Shown here: positions 25,838 through 38,003 of the stretch, in pieces
Layout of the letters: each line of letters begins with the position of its first letter
Numbering within the stretch: the first letter of the stretch is position 1
Source: Paramecium octaurelia
Lineage: Eukaryota > Ciliophora > Oligohymenophorea > Peniculida > Parameciidae
Assembly (NCBI GenBank): GCA_905182995.1
Contig: CAJJDP010000044.1
Coordinates: 381,060 to 445,059, forward strand
Direction: 5' to 3'
Length of the DNA stretch: 64,000 nucleotides
Program-made: the position numbers and the translations under genes
The notes under the pieces: model-generated
Told to the model about the DNA's origin: nothing
Database searches by the model: none
What the model saw: only the letters and a program-made list of their open reading frames with translations

Positions 25838-26190
25838 TTTTATATTTGATTTTTATATTCTTAATATTAATTAAATAAATCAAATTTGTTATGATAGTTA
25901 GGATTCTCAAGAATAATTAGTTTGATTGAAATAAGTGCTTTTATGATTCCTATTATAAGGGGATCATACAATTATTGATGATAATTATTGTCTTAACTAA
26001 AGTGGCAGGGATATTAAAATAATTTTCTACTCATTTAGGGATATAAGATAGCTTTGTACAATTAAAAAACTATAAGAAAATACTTATAATCAATCCATTC
26101 ATTTTACATTTGTGATTAAGTTCGAAAAAATAAAAATAACATAATATCTGTAGTATTTTCAATTAGTAATAAATAATAATATTAAATTCA
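25838..26190. other. AT-rich intergenic region
   Basis: About 350 bp upstream of roadblock and downstream of the RCC1-like gene. Nothing beyond AT-rich sequence is recognised. Confidence 0.5.
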
Positions 26191-29100
26191 TCATTTTCTA
26201 GTTCTCTACTTCATATTAAACATAAATTCTAATTTAATAAGTTTAACATGAATATCTAATCTAAAGAATAATTTCCTTAAAACTATATCTTATTTTCTTT
26301 TTTTTAATTTGAGGGTTTCATCGTTTACACTTTTTGAGGATGAAACATTTTTAGTTTATTTTGAAACCTTCAAAGGAGACACTTCTGTTTTTTTACTAGT
26401 TGGACCTACACTGTTAGTTCTTAGAGAAGGGGGTATTTAAGAGGAAGAGGAAACTCTAATTAATTGAGGTTCCTTAAAAGTTTTTTATTGAGATTGCTGA
26501 TTGATATTAAGAACATCAAAAACTTAAGCAACTGGAGTGTGCTTTGTAGAATCCTCAATTAATGTTTGATTAATGTGATACATGGCATTACTTAAATCCA
26601 AAGCTTCAAAATTGTTTATTTAAGGTGTTTAATTCTAGACATCAGGAACAACTAGTTATGTTTCAATCTACAATTATTTAAATCTAGTAGTGTCAACGCT
26701 TGAGCCTCTAGCAGTGCTATTTCTCCTGCTTCTTAATGGAGTGAATATTTTTTCTGGTCTAACAGCATTACAATTCAAAGTTTGAATCCTTGCTTGTGAT
26801 GATGTCTATTTTCTATCAGCTTTGTTATCTGATATTTTAGTATCAAAATTAGGTTGTTTGACATCTGCATTTTAGCTAATCTTAGTCAAATTTTTCTATT
26901 CACTCAACTGGAGTGTTAGATTTTTGTTCGATGAAATATTTATATCTTTTACTGGAGATTTCATTTTTATAGGAGAATGTTTATGTTACACAGCTTATAG
27001 ATTTTAGTCCACTTTAACTGCTTGCATCACTCTTTCCTCAACCTCCACTTACGAAATGTCCTCAGAAAATGTAACTAAAGTTTTATGCAATTTGATATTA
27101 GTTTTATTAGGAGATTATTTTTTTTCTATTATTTACTCGTTCTTTTCTTTAAGAATGTGTTTTATTTCTGTTAAATTCTCATCTAATTATCCATCTGAAT
27201 CTGGTATTATATCAATTTTCTTAATTCTATTTTCTTAGTCTTGTTTTTTGAACAAATTGATTTTATAAGGGCTTCTTTTTTTAGGCTCGATTTAAATTTG
27301 ATCAAATATTGATAAGATATTCTAAATCTTTTTGGTTTCTTATTGCTTTTTTTCTGTTTATAAAATCTACATAAAGCTATCATGTTATTAATCGATAAAG
27401 CCACTGTTATTTTAATAATCAATAGCTGATTATTATTCCATTACTTCTACAGTACCTTTTTATTTTAAACATTATTCAGGCTTTAAGAATGATTTTATTA
27501 TTTTTATTTGTTTAATCTCCATTTAGGATGACTATTCAGTTGAATTAGTTTAGGGAATTTCTTCTGAGGCCTCATCTTTTTACGTTTATGACTTGAGAAC
27601 TTGATCTATTGACTTCTCTGGCTTTAACTAAAGCTTACTAAAAAAAGTATTTAATGAAGATTATATAGGAGGTAATTGTAATTCCGCTGCAGAAGCTTAT
27701 ACTAATTATACTGAATTTTCTAAAGATAATGAGGGAGATTGAAAGTCTTTGGAGTAACACTATTATTTTACTGATTCTTATTTTTTTATTACCTATTAAG
27801 TTGAAGGCATACTATTAAAGATATCTTAAATTAAAAGTGCTTATCTTTTCAATTAAAATTTATCTTTCTCATCTTCCTCTTAATACACACTTTATTCAAC
27901 AGAATTTTCTTCATCTAATGTATACAAACTATTATTTTATGTTTTAAATTTTGGTTATTCATAAATTTCTCTTATTGATTACAATTTTTAACTGATTGTA
28001 TTTTATTAGACAATAATGGATTCTTGATTAATTTGTTTAGTGGTTCTAAGATCTTCTGTTTCTTTTGAATTATCGGTTGATTACTCTATGATCTATTCAT
28101 AACTTTATTTCAAAATTTAATCAAACTGTTTTTTGTATTATTCTAATAATTTTGAAGATCGTTTTGTTTCTTCTTAACATTATTTTGGCATGTTAATAGA
28201 ATTTAACTATTATTATTTTATTTTTTAGTTTTCTTCATCCTTCTATTATTATTCTAATTTTTATTTCAATTCTAGTTTTTACTATTATAATTGTTATTAT
28301 TTTAATTGTTCCTCTAATAATTATTATTATAATTTCAATTATTATTCCTACTCATAGTCTTGTTTCTATTGTTATTCTAATTTTTATTGCTACTCTTATT
28401 ACTATTTTTATTTAAGTGATTCTATTTTATTTTCATTTAATTATTATTACTATTCTGTTATTTTATTTCTCTAATTTTCTTATAATTCTCGTTTTTATTG
28501 TTATTATTATTATTATTCATTTAATTATATTTCAGAATTCTATTATTGCTACTATCTTAATTATAATTATTGTGTTTAATTTTATTAATTAATTTAATTG
28601 TTTTGTGATTAACTGTCTAATGTTTGAGTTTTATCATTTAAATTTAATTTAGAGATTTCTAAAGGTGCAAAGATTTCAGATTTTTTTTGTTAACTTGTTT
28701 TGAAATTGAAATTCGGATTGATTTATAATTCTTTCTCTTTATCTACTTATTATTTAACACAATTGTCTTATTTACTCGATTTTTCAAATAAAGCATCAAG
28801 AATATTATTACTTTATTATCTATTTCTTTATTCTTTTGATTATATAGTAGCATCATCCACTTTCTCGATCCTGTCAGTTTATCGATTGCTAGTTTCTGAT
28901 CTTTCTGTTCTTTCTCCTCTGAGATATTTGTTTTATCTGATCTCTTGAGTTTTCTTTTTAGAAGGTGGATCCCATTAATCAAATAATTGTTATTTTAAGT
29001 TTTAGACAGTGCTTCTACAAAAAGTTCTTTCAATAACTGAAATAGATTATTCATTCTAATTTTATTTGGAGATTGATTAAATAGAAGCACAACAGAATTA

Positions 29101-29979
29101 AGAGAATTAATCTGCAAATATAAATTTGACCTCTTAAAATTCTTTCTTTTTACAATTAATTTGTATTTCATGTCCATAATTCATTTTTTTAAACAAAGTC
29201 TAATTTACAAAAAATTAATGATTTTAAAAATCTTCTAGATTCCATTACAAAATATATTTCCCTTATATTCCAAATACAAATCTACTGCTTGCTTGAATAT
29301 CATCTATATTTGATGTTTTTAGTTTAATCATTTTAGTATTATAGCAATAGGCATCACCATTTTCAGTAATAGCAATACCACCAAATTAGAATAACAATGA
29401 TTTCTTAAAATATCCATTAACTCCCAAGCCATTCAATTGCTGAATAGGAATTTGAGTGCCATTCTCAATATTAAAAATCTTTCCACCAACTTAATTAATG
29501 AGATATAATTATACTTGTAATCAATGTCATTTTGTCTTGATAGGCACTGATATGTTTACAATGAGAATAGATTGGTTTATTATTTTTCCAAAAAAATCCT
29601 CTACCAGAATGATCAATAGCAGTTGTTGGCGTAATGCTCATATAATTCTTTCCAGACACCAATAATTTTGGTTATTAGTCAATTTAATATAGGTCACCAT
29701 TACCTTAAAAAATGAGATAAATTTATACTCTGCAAACAAAACAAAGTTTTACTATCAGAACATATCTGTGACACGTTTTATAAGACATTTAGAGCCTCAG
29801 ACTCATTATATGATTGAATTTGATTGTCGCTAACTACAAGTCTTTTTAATGTGCAATTTTCAATGTAATATAGAGAGACTCCCAACTTGATTGCCTAAGT
29901 AAATCTAAATCTAAGTGATTAGATATTCTAAAGTATTCATTAATAAGCATACATCCAACTAATCGAATATAACAGACAT
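26191..29979 (-). CDS. RCC1-like repeats joined to Gln-rich coiled-coil protein
   Basis: About 1237 residues. The N-terminal 270 residues look like RCC1-type propeller blades: SNGDLYQIDQQPKLLVSGKN, HSGRGFFWKNNKPIYSHCKH, FGGIAITENGDAYCYN. A charged linker follows, then about 130 residues of Gln/Glu/Lys coiled coil with dense Gln coded by TAA/TAG, then about 600 disordered, Ser/Lys-rich residues with repeated SP/TP. Three 25-nt introns, 29928-29952, 29704-29728 and 29490-29514, lie in the RCC1 part; the rest is one exon. A start at 29184 would give only the coiled-coil part, but the frame is open through it without TGA. Partner or GEF activity cannot be read from sequence. Confidence 0.72.
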
Positions 29980-30007
29980 ATTTTATATACGTTAATATTA
30001 TAATTTA

Positions 30008-31358
30008 TCAAACCAATAAATCAAACAACTCCTTTGAATCATTTACAACTTCATATTATAAATGCATTTTCGTCATATTCTCCATAACCTTTTTGATGTT
30101 CTCCTTTTTGGCTACTTCGATAGCCACCAAACATGGTCCCCTTTCCCTATTTTACTTTTTCTAAAATTGGATATGGCTAATTTCATCATCTGGTCCCAAA
30201 CATCTAATACTTGTATCAAAAGTTACAAACTAACAAAACTCTTTAGAATGCCAGGTCTAAATGGAAGTTGAATCAAAAAGAAGTATTTCAATCCTTCAAA
30301 CAATAAAGAATGCTCCTTAAATTCATCAAATCTTGAGAGGTCTACTGTTCCTCCAGAAATTAAACAGACTACATTTTTATCCTTTATTTATGATGCATAT
30401 TAATCCAGAACTGAAACTGCCAATGCCTAAAAGATATCTACAATAATGTTACTCCTGCTGGTTCCACTGCTATACCCTAATTATATAATTCAAGGATTGT
30501 TGAACTCACTTTTCCTTCAGGTACTACTACCAAATCATCTAGAGTTTGTTAACAAATGTCAAATGTAATTTTAGGTACTGTTTTTACGGCAGATCCATCA
30601 CAGAATCTAGACATACTTTCTATTGTCACAACTTCCTTTGCATCAAATGATGCTTTCATTGATGCTGCTCCATCAGGTTGAACCCCAATAATTTTGGTAT
30701 TTGGAGACATTGCCTTGAAGTAGGTTGCTATTCCAGCTGCCAATGCTCCTGCTCCAACTGGCACAAAAACGTAATCAACTTCTCCTCGAAAATCTTCTAT
30801 TATTTCTATGCCCTTAATAATCAATACAATTTATTATACTATTGTTGCATTCCCTATGATTGCTTTGACATTATCACAGGGATGTATCATTATCCTATCG
30901 TGTTATTTTATATATTCTTAAGCTGCTGCTTCAGCTTCATCAAATGATTCTCCAACACTTCGTATCTCAACATAATCCTTTCCATACTTCTAAATTATAT
31001 CTATCTTCCATTAAAAACACACCTCAGGCAGAAAAACAGTTCCTAACATTATCATTATTGATGTACCTTTGATTTTGAAATGATTGCAAAAGAAAGCAAA
31101 TGCCTCTGCAAAATTACCATCACTAACAGTCACTAACCCTTTTGCTCTCTGTTCTTGAGTTAAACTGATAAAAGAGTTGAATGCGCCTCTCATCTTAAAT
31201 ACTCTGATTTATTGTTGATCTTCCCTCTTCAAGTGAATATTGCAATGATATTTCTCAGACAATCTCAGAGAGCTCTACAACTTAGTTCTAAAATTTAAGG
31301 AGCTGTCCTTTTAAAGACGATGCGCCTATGTTATCATTGGAATTGTTATGGATGACAT
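30008..31358 (-). CDS. Threonine dehydratase-like PLP enzyme
   Basis: Fold-type II PLP enzyme of the threonine ammonia-lyase family. Seen: IHLKREDQQQIRVFKMRGAF with the PLP Lys, SDGNFAEAFAFF in place of the usual SxGNHAQ loop, FVPVGAGALAAGIATYFKA (Gly-rich phosphate-binding loop), SGGTVDLSRF, and a C-terminal ACT-like part (LPFRPGILKSF ... GPCLVAIEVAKKENIKKV). Introns: 30813-30839 (27 nt, stopless), 30427-30452 and 30204-30226. The altered loop (A to D, H to F, Q to E) suggests divergent cofactor contacts or substrate. About 420 aa, near the family norm. Confidence 0.88.
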
Positions 31359-32053
31359 TTAAGATATATTATTTAATTACTTTCTCAAGAGATTACCAAA
31401 ATATTAATTTTATTTGTCTATTCTACATTATTTTAAAGATATACTAAATTACCACACTTTTTTTATTTGGATATATTATAACTTATAGAATCTTAATCAA
31501 TCTACATTATTTGAATTATTTTTTATAAAATCGTAAATACGAATCATTTAGTCATTTTATGATCGAATTTGCTATTATAAAATCAAGATTGCCATTTAAA
31601 ACTATTTTATAACACTAACCCTTACATTTAATAAATCTTTATTTTTATATAATTTGAGACATTAAACATTTCATTAATATAAGAATTATAAATATTATAA
31701 TAATAATTTTATATATTCTTTAAAACTAATTCTCACTCACTTCTTATAAATTAATAATTCAATACATTATATCCGTTTCATGCCACCTAATTATTTTCAT
31801 ATTTGGAGATATAACCTATTATAAAAAATTTGAAAACAACTGCAAACAGCAATTTAATTGATTACTATGTACTGGCTGCTATCTTAACTTCATTCTTGTG
31901 TTACTATTTATTTCATTTATAAATAGATTTTAGAATGACATCATCAGTTTTAGAGATCACAACCATAGGAAGTGACTTAATCATCTGAGGAAGACTTTAA
32001 TATATAGTTAACCTTAAGTATATATAAAATTGATAAAAAAAGGTAATATAAAA
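31359..32053. other. AT-rich intergenic region
   Basis: About 700 bp with no frame I can support. A short - strand ORF near 31990 (MIKSLPMVVISKTDD) stops after 23 codons. No repeat or RNA gene seen. Confidence 0.45.
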
Positions 32054-33059
32054 TCACTGGTTATTCTTTAAAAATAGTTCTATTTCTTCTTCTGTCAACC
32101 ATCTCTACCTAGTTCCATTCTTCCAAATACCATATCTCTTAATACCATTTCCTAAATGATATATTCCAATTCCTTATTAAGAACCATCAATCCACTACCC
32201 TTCATATTTCCTACCATCAGCCCATTCAAACACACCAGGTCCGTGCTTGAGATCATTTACGTATTCCTCTCATAAGTGTGACTGCTTATACCCCTTCAAA
32301 TTTTCGGCCATCATTCCACATCAATCTCCCATGTCCATTCATTTTATTATTTTTCCATTCTCCATTATATATTCTATGATCTGGCCATTCATAAGTTCCG
32401 TATCCATCAATTTCATTATCCTAAAAATTGCCTTCATATTTTGACCCATCTGCGAAGTATAAGATTCCTTATCCATTTTTTTTCCCATTTGCATAAGTTC
32501 CTTCATATTTTGAGCCATCAGGCCAAACTTCAACGCCTTAACCGTGCTATTATGCATCAACCCACTATTTAAATCAAATACAAAATACATCCCCTTCATA
32601 TCTGGCTCCATTTACATGTGTATAAACACCCTTTCCATTTGCTTTATCATTACTGAATTCTCCTTCATAAATATCTCCATCTGCATGTATTAATTTACCA
32701 ATTCCAGAACTCTTATCATCTTTCCATTCCCCCTCATAACAGGAGCCATCAGACCAAACTACCCTTCCAATTCCATCACGCTTGCCCAACAACCATTCAC
32801 CTTCATATAGAGTATCTTTATCAATTTAAACAGCTGGAAACTTGGTGCGAACATTGCAATACAGTTGGTTTCCTTCCCTTTTACTTTATTCAAGGTCTAT
32901 TTTAAATTTATCCCTTTCTCTCTATTGATTGGTTGTCTTTATCGAAACAATTGAATTAACAACATCACTATTATCATCCATTTCAAAATCACTTTTATAA
33001 TTTTCTTTGACTACAATCTCTCCTTCTTTGTTGCAGCATGTTGCCTAACAATTTCCCAT
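32054..33059 (-). CDS. MORN-repeat protein, putatively N-myristoylated
   Basis: MORN repeats (YEGEW.....GxG) run from about residue 85: [60 protein letters not shown] and several more, about eight in all. The N-terminus MGNCQATCCNK is a good N-myristoylation/palmitoylation signal, so the protein is probably tethered to a membrane through its lipidated end. Introns 32565-32588 (TAG) and 32269-32291 (GAG end). A homologue with the same plan lies at 47614-48780. About 320 aa. Confidence 0.92.
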
Positions 33060-33370
33060 TAAATAATATTAATTGATAATAATTTTCATATTGATCAATA
33101 ATATTCCTGAAGATTTTCAAAAACAAATTATAAAACAAAAAAATGGTTTATCAAAATATTATTTTGCATATTTTTATGTTCCTATTCAGAATTTACAGAT
33201 TTAAATCATTTATTATAAGTTGGATCAATTACATATTCAGGATATACCTTCAAATCAAAATTTATAGTTAATTTTTATTTTTTAGATTGGGATTAAATCA
33301 TACTTTTGCTTTTGAATGCTTTTCTACTAATCATTTAGTTTAGATTATTCTAATTCTTTTATATATATTC

Positions 33371-34166
33371 TCATTTCTTGAGTATCTTTTTCTCTAAATA
33401 TTTTAAATGATCTTTTGGTCTTTCTTCATTCTCTTTATCTTTTTAGTTAATTCCAATATCAAATCATTTAACCCATCCAATTAAATATATGAAAAATTTC
33501 TTTTTATTATTTCTTCAATAATTGAATTTTAAATATTTTGATTGAGTCTTTGGAAGTAATATACAGGCTAGTTTTGGATTATAATAAAGATAAATTGTTG
33601 AAATTCTTTTTAATATAGTTAAATTCCTGACCAGTTTAATAGATTGAATTTGATGTTTTATCTTCATCAAATAACATAAAAATATAATAATATTTAATTC
33701 TACCATTTTGATGTTGTTTTTATTTTACAGGACCTACATCTAATTCCTTTTACATAAATTCATATACTACACAAACTTCATCCTTTTACTTTGGGTCTAA
33801 AGGTATATTCAATAATTACACATAATTCTCTTTGAATATTTGGTTTGTTTGAAATCATTTTCCTTTACCAATTTTAAATATGCCAAATTATTTAACATTA
33901 ATTTATACCTTCAATACCAAAGAACCAATAGGAGCAAGGGTGAAAAGTATAAATATATTCTTTTTGGCTTTATTTATCATCAATCATAATAGCAATCTCT
34001 TTATAAACTTATAAGATAATATGAGACTTCTTTTACTTTATTGATCATCATACTAATTGTGTTCTAGCAATGATATTGAAATATCTGCTTAGATTTGGTT
34101 CAATTTCGTACTATGAATTTTCTCATTATGCTTCAGAATATTCTTATTCAATTAATTTATTTCCAT
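33371..34166 (-). CDS. Hypothetical protein, start uncertain
   Basis: About 235-250 residues assembled with introns of 20, 25 and 34 nt (one ends TTATAAG, one is GTGTAATT..TTTAG, the last GTTAAATG..AAAAAG). Seen: IKMEINQLNKNILKHNEKIH, KDEVCVVYEFMQKELDVGP, YYYIFMLFDEDKTSNS; no known family. The frame is open for some 20 codons upstream of the chosen ATG at 34166 but without another ATG, so a first exon may be missing. Confidence 0.5.
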
Positions 34167-34935
34167 TTTTATTCTTTTTTTATTCACTAGTAGATCTTCC
34201 AATTCGCCTTCCTCCTGAAATACTGAATCATATTGTTATTATTTTCATAGATGTGAGATTCTGTCCCATTGCAGGTAATTTTGAATTTTGGAGAACTACA
34301 CATAATTTTTAGTTTGATTTTGTTTTAATTTTTCTTGACAATGATTTCAATCAATCATCATTCTTAATCAAAGAAAACCATGAATCATCCATAGATTGAA
34401 TAGGCTAAATTTGTATTGTAAATTAGAATATTAAATTGAGTATAGAAAGCAAATTATGAATAAAAAAGTGACTATTCCTGAATCCTAAAAAAGATAAATA
34501 ATTATTATTATTTCAAATTAAAAATCAACCTTGTCCTAACTAATCATCTTATAGATTTACTTAAAATCTCATTTTCTGAGCATACTGAATCAATAGAAAA
34601 TTAACAATTTTTAATAAATATCAATATCTACATTTTTAATTTATTAAATACTGTTAAAAGCAAATATTGTATCATAGTAACATTATTTAAATAGTAAAGT
34701 TTAACAAACTAAGAGAATTACAAGTTAAACTGATAAAGTTCAATTTTAATTAATTTTCAAGAAAGAATTTGACATATTTTGTTAATCAATTATTTTTGAT
34801 CTTTAGATTTCAATCGTGAAATACCTCTCAATTTTTGTAGATATAAGTTTTTTCTAATTATTTAGAATGCTTAAAGATTACTAATATATTTTCATTAATT
34901 ATATATTTTTCTAATTTCAGATTTAACAAAAATCA
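34167..34935. other. Spacer, possible first exon of the preceding gene
   Basis: Contains a - strand frame near 34200-34310 beginning MCSSPKFKITCNGTESH that could be a first exon, but I found no acceptable intron to link it. The rest is AT-rich and shows nothing. Confidence 0.35.
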
Positions 34936-35262
34936 ATGAATCAAATCAAAGGACCTAAATTAAACTTTAGTACGCCTATCAAAATCTAAGACTTCATTGA
35001 AGAAAAACCATATTCAGTGTTGGATTTTGAAAACACCGAGTGCTTCAAAAATGAAAAAATTTCTAAATAAGTCAAATTTGCACCTACAATCACTATTTTT
35101 CTTAGATATCAAGATGAAGAAATCAATAGGTTCAGAGATAGACTTAAAACATAAGTGTAAATGACAAAAGAAACATATAATCTTAATCCGACACTTGAAG
35201 AATCCCCAAAAAAATAGTAACTTAAATCATGTATGAGGGTTCCTATTGATACGGATTATTGA
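34936..35262 (+). CDS. Small hypothetical protein
   Basis: Intronless frame of 108 codons, MNQIKGPKLNFSTPIKIQ to RVPIDTDY. Mixed charge, no hydrophobic segment, no family recognised. Kept because codon use and amino-acid mix are like neighbouring proteins. Confidence 0.6.
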
Positions 35263-35373
35263 AGTTTTGATTAAAATTGTTTCTTTTGTTTACTTTATAC
35301 TGTTCCATCAAATATTCATATACTCACTAATTATTTCAATATCTCTTTCATATATTCTGAACAGTAGGAAAAT

Positions 35374-35703
35374 ATGATTTAAAGATCCTAATCATTTTAC
35401 TACTTTAAAGAACGTATCGCTTTAATCAAAAAAGTTCAATATTTATAAAATTTAACATATAATTTTCAATATTCTATGACAAAAGTATACCACAATTATT
35501 ATAAAGCAAGGGGTATTTAAGCATGTAAAAAGAAGAGATTAATTAAAATAGAAGCATTTGTACAATTATTATTAATGAATTTTACCAAACAATAAAAATT
35601 AAGGACAAATAGGTATAAAAATCAATTAGATAAAATTAATTAATATTTTAGAAGATAACAGTAGCTTTAAGTGACTTAAGTAAAGTATATTTTTTTAGCT
35701 TGA
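35374..35703 (+). CDS. Possible small basic protein
   Basis: Frame of 109 codons rich in Lys, Gln and Tyr (MIQRSQSFYYFKERIALIKK). No known motif. It may be a chance frame in AT-rich DNA. Confidence 0.35.
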
Positions 35704-35960
35704 AATCCTTATTTCAGCTGTATTAAATGCAGAAACATTCAATTTTAACACCCATATTCTAAGATTCTTCTAAGATAATAACAATATGAAAAAATTCACG
35801 ATAATTTATTTCTATTTCATTACTTTTATTTTATCAAAATTTTAAAGTAATTTAAAGTTAATAATTTAAATAGCTAAAATCGTATCCCATCCTCTTACAA
35901 TGGCCCAACTCTAATCATCCAAAAAAAATTATTTAATTGAAATTTATTAAAGTATTTATA

Positions 35961-36167
35961 ATGTAACAACAATCTTCATTATCTGAAATATTGTTAAATA
36001 AGTATACAAATACTCCAAATTTATGTATATTAGTGGATGATAACTTTCGTAAAATGTTAAGTTTTAATGATGGATTGTGCAAAATTAGAAAAAATAAATT
36101 TGAATTTAATTATTTGATTAAATGTGAGAATTAGGAGAAATGGAATTTATGGCTCAAAGATAATTGA
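35961..36167 (+). CDS. Possible small protein
   Basis: Frame of 68 codons (MQQQSSLSEILLNKYTNTPN). The end (FNYLIKCENQEKWNLWLKDN) is protein-like. No family; may be a gene fragment. The flanks to 36560 show nothing else. Confidence 0.35.
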
Positions 36168-36560
36168 ATTGGTAGTCTTAGATCCTATTTCCGTTCTTTT
36201 ATAATGTAGCTATATAAATAAAAAATAAAAATTGTGTTCACAATTGTATAACAAAATGAATTATTTTTATATTATTCCTTTTCTAATAATCAATAAATGG
36301 ATTGATATATCATAAAAATGTAATAAACTTCTCTCTCTTGTGTTAAGTGAATTGATATGTTTGTAAGATTGCCAATATAACAAAAACCGCAAAAAATAAC
36401 ACCATGATTCTGTAATAATTTTTGTAATTTAATTATCCCTCCAGTGGGTTTTGATAAACATTTGCTTACTATTATGACTATTGTCCTTAATTCATTTTAT
36501 TTATAGCTAGGTTATTAAATAATTAATTTTTAATATGTAAATATATATTTATTAATTAAT

Positions 36561-37151
36561 ATGCAAACTCCGTTTAAAAAGCAACCAAAAAGCATAAAAC
36601 AAATTATTAAAGACTTAATAATTAAGGAAATGGAGAGGGAAAGCAAGAAAAAAATAAATATAATTGTCATACCCACTAGAATTGGCTAATCGTGTTGGGG
36701 AACTCGAAACTTAAGAAGAATATCACCTTCAAATCACCAAAAAAATGAATAAGGTGCAATATTTTCTCCTATAAACTGCAGCCAGATCTCTCCAATGAAT
36801 TAAAGTCCAGGATCTCCTTCAAACTATCGAATTAAAAATAAGTCAAAGTATGGAAAATTATTAAAAATGAACAATTAAGAATAAACTTACTAAGCTAGCA
36901 AAAAGGAACAAAAATATAAAACTGAACCTCGTTAGAAATCTTAATCTGTCAATACTACTAAGCCTTTTCACCAAAGATTACCATCTTTGCCTCGAAGGAT
37001 AAATTACTTTGCTGACGAGGCCAAAAGTTTATAACTTAAATTAACTGACACTATTGAAGGATATCGGGTACAACAAGACGATATGTCTTTGGAGATTGAT
37101 GAATATGTTAAGATGAAATATATTAATTAGTTTAAACATTAAGAAAATTGA
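36561..37151 (+). CDS. Hypothetical basic protein
   Basis: About 196 residues, intronless, Lys/Ser/Asn-rich with many Pro in the middle (FSPINCSQISPMNQSPGSPS); probably disordered with a helical tail. Start MQTPFKKQPKSIKQ. No family recognised. It ends 76 bp before the chromodomain gene on the same strand. Confidence 0.6.
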
Positions 37152-37227
37152 AGAGTTAGTTTATTCTTTAATTAGTGTGCTTTAAAAATTAAAAGTGTGT
37201 TTTGGAAAAATTATTTTTTCAATAATA

Positions 37228-37956
37228 ATGAACAAAATTAAAAGAAAGCTCTTCTCTATGGAGGCCATCCTCGATTCCAGAACTATAAACGATCAACTCT
37301 ATTTTTTAGTTAAATGGGCTGGTTATCCAATCTCATAGTCCACATGGGAAAAAGCAGACAAAGTGCCAGCCGATTCAAATATGATATCAGAGTATAAAAT
37401 GAGTGTTCAAATGCTTGGAAAGACCTTCTATTTTGATCCATTAGATTAACCTCCTTAAATAGAGGACTTTGTAGAAGTCCCACCTTAAAAAAGTGAACTC
37501 TCCACTTTTAACACAAAACTGAGCGAATTTTAACATCAAATCAATACTCTCAAAGATGATGTTAGACTTATTTTATAAACTTAATTGAGACTCATTAAAG
37601 AACTAAAAATGTCAAAAAATGTGATACATCACTATGACCTATAAAGATCACCTGCCTCTCAAGACAAACCATAGTCTATATAATCTGACATGATGTAACA
37701 ATACTAATAATGTGCTTTGATAAATTATGACGGTTCTTTTGAATAAGGAGATAAAGTTGAAAAAATTGGTAGAGCAGTTTAAATTAAAAAAACTAAAACC
37801 AAAATGTATTATATTTTATGGAAAAGAAGAAACAATGGTACAATTTTTATATAATAAATAGGTTAAATTCCTAAGAATTCATGGGTTGAGAGTGAAAAAA
37901 TCATAGAGAATGAACCTGTTAAAGTATGTCAATACTTATGGAATAAATTAATTTGA
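37228..37956 (+). CDS. HP1-like chromodomain protein
   Basis: N-terminal chromodomain: AILDSRTINDQLYFLVKWAG then YPISQSTWEKADKV; the aromatic cage positions Y, W and W/F are present, so methyl-lysine binding is likely. A second, C-terminal chromo/chromoshadow-like domain (GDKVEKIGRAVQIKKTKTKM then YYILWKRRNNGT and NSWVESEKIIENEP) gives the HP1 layout. Intronless, 242 aa. In ciliates such proteins act in heterochromatin and in genome rearrangement; which applies here is not seen. Confidence 0.85.
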
Positions 37957-38003
37957 ATTAATAATATAATTAAATAGAATGGTTTATTTAGATTAAGTAT
38001 TAC

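Noticed and set aside
28200..28560. Simple repeat or satellite of TTA/TTG units
   Set aside because: On the minus strand it is the TAA/CAA-coded Gln-rich coiled coil of the RCC1-like gene, not an independent repeat.
32461..32520. Apparent frameshift inside the first MORN gene
   Set aside because: Counting the homopolymer run as eight T (eight A on the coding strand) keeps the MORN frame intact ([15 protein letters not shown]).
33200..34320. A multiply broken pseudogene on the minus strand
   Set aside because: Introns of 20, 25 and 34 nt restore one continuous frame from 34166 to 33371; only the 5' end stays open, so a live gene is more likely.
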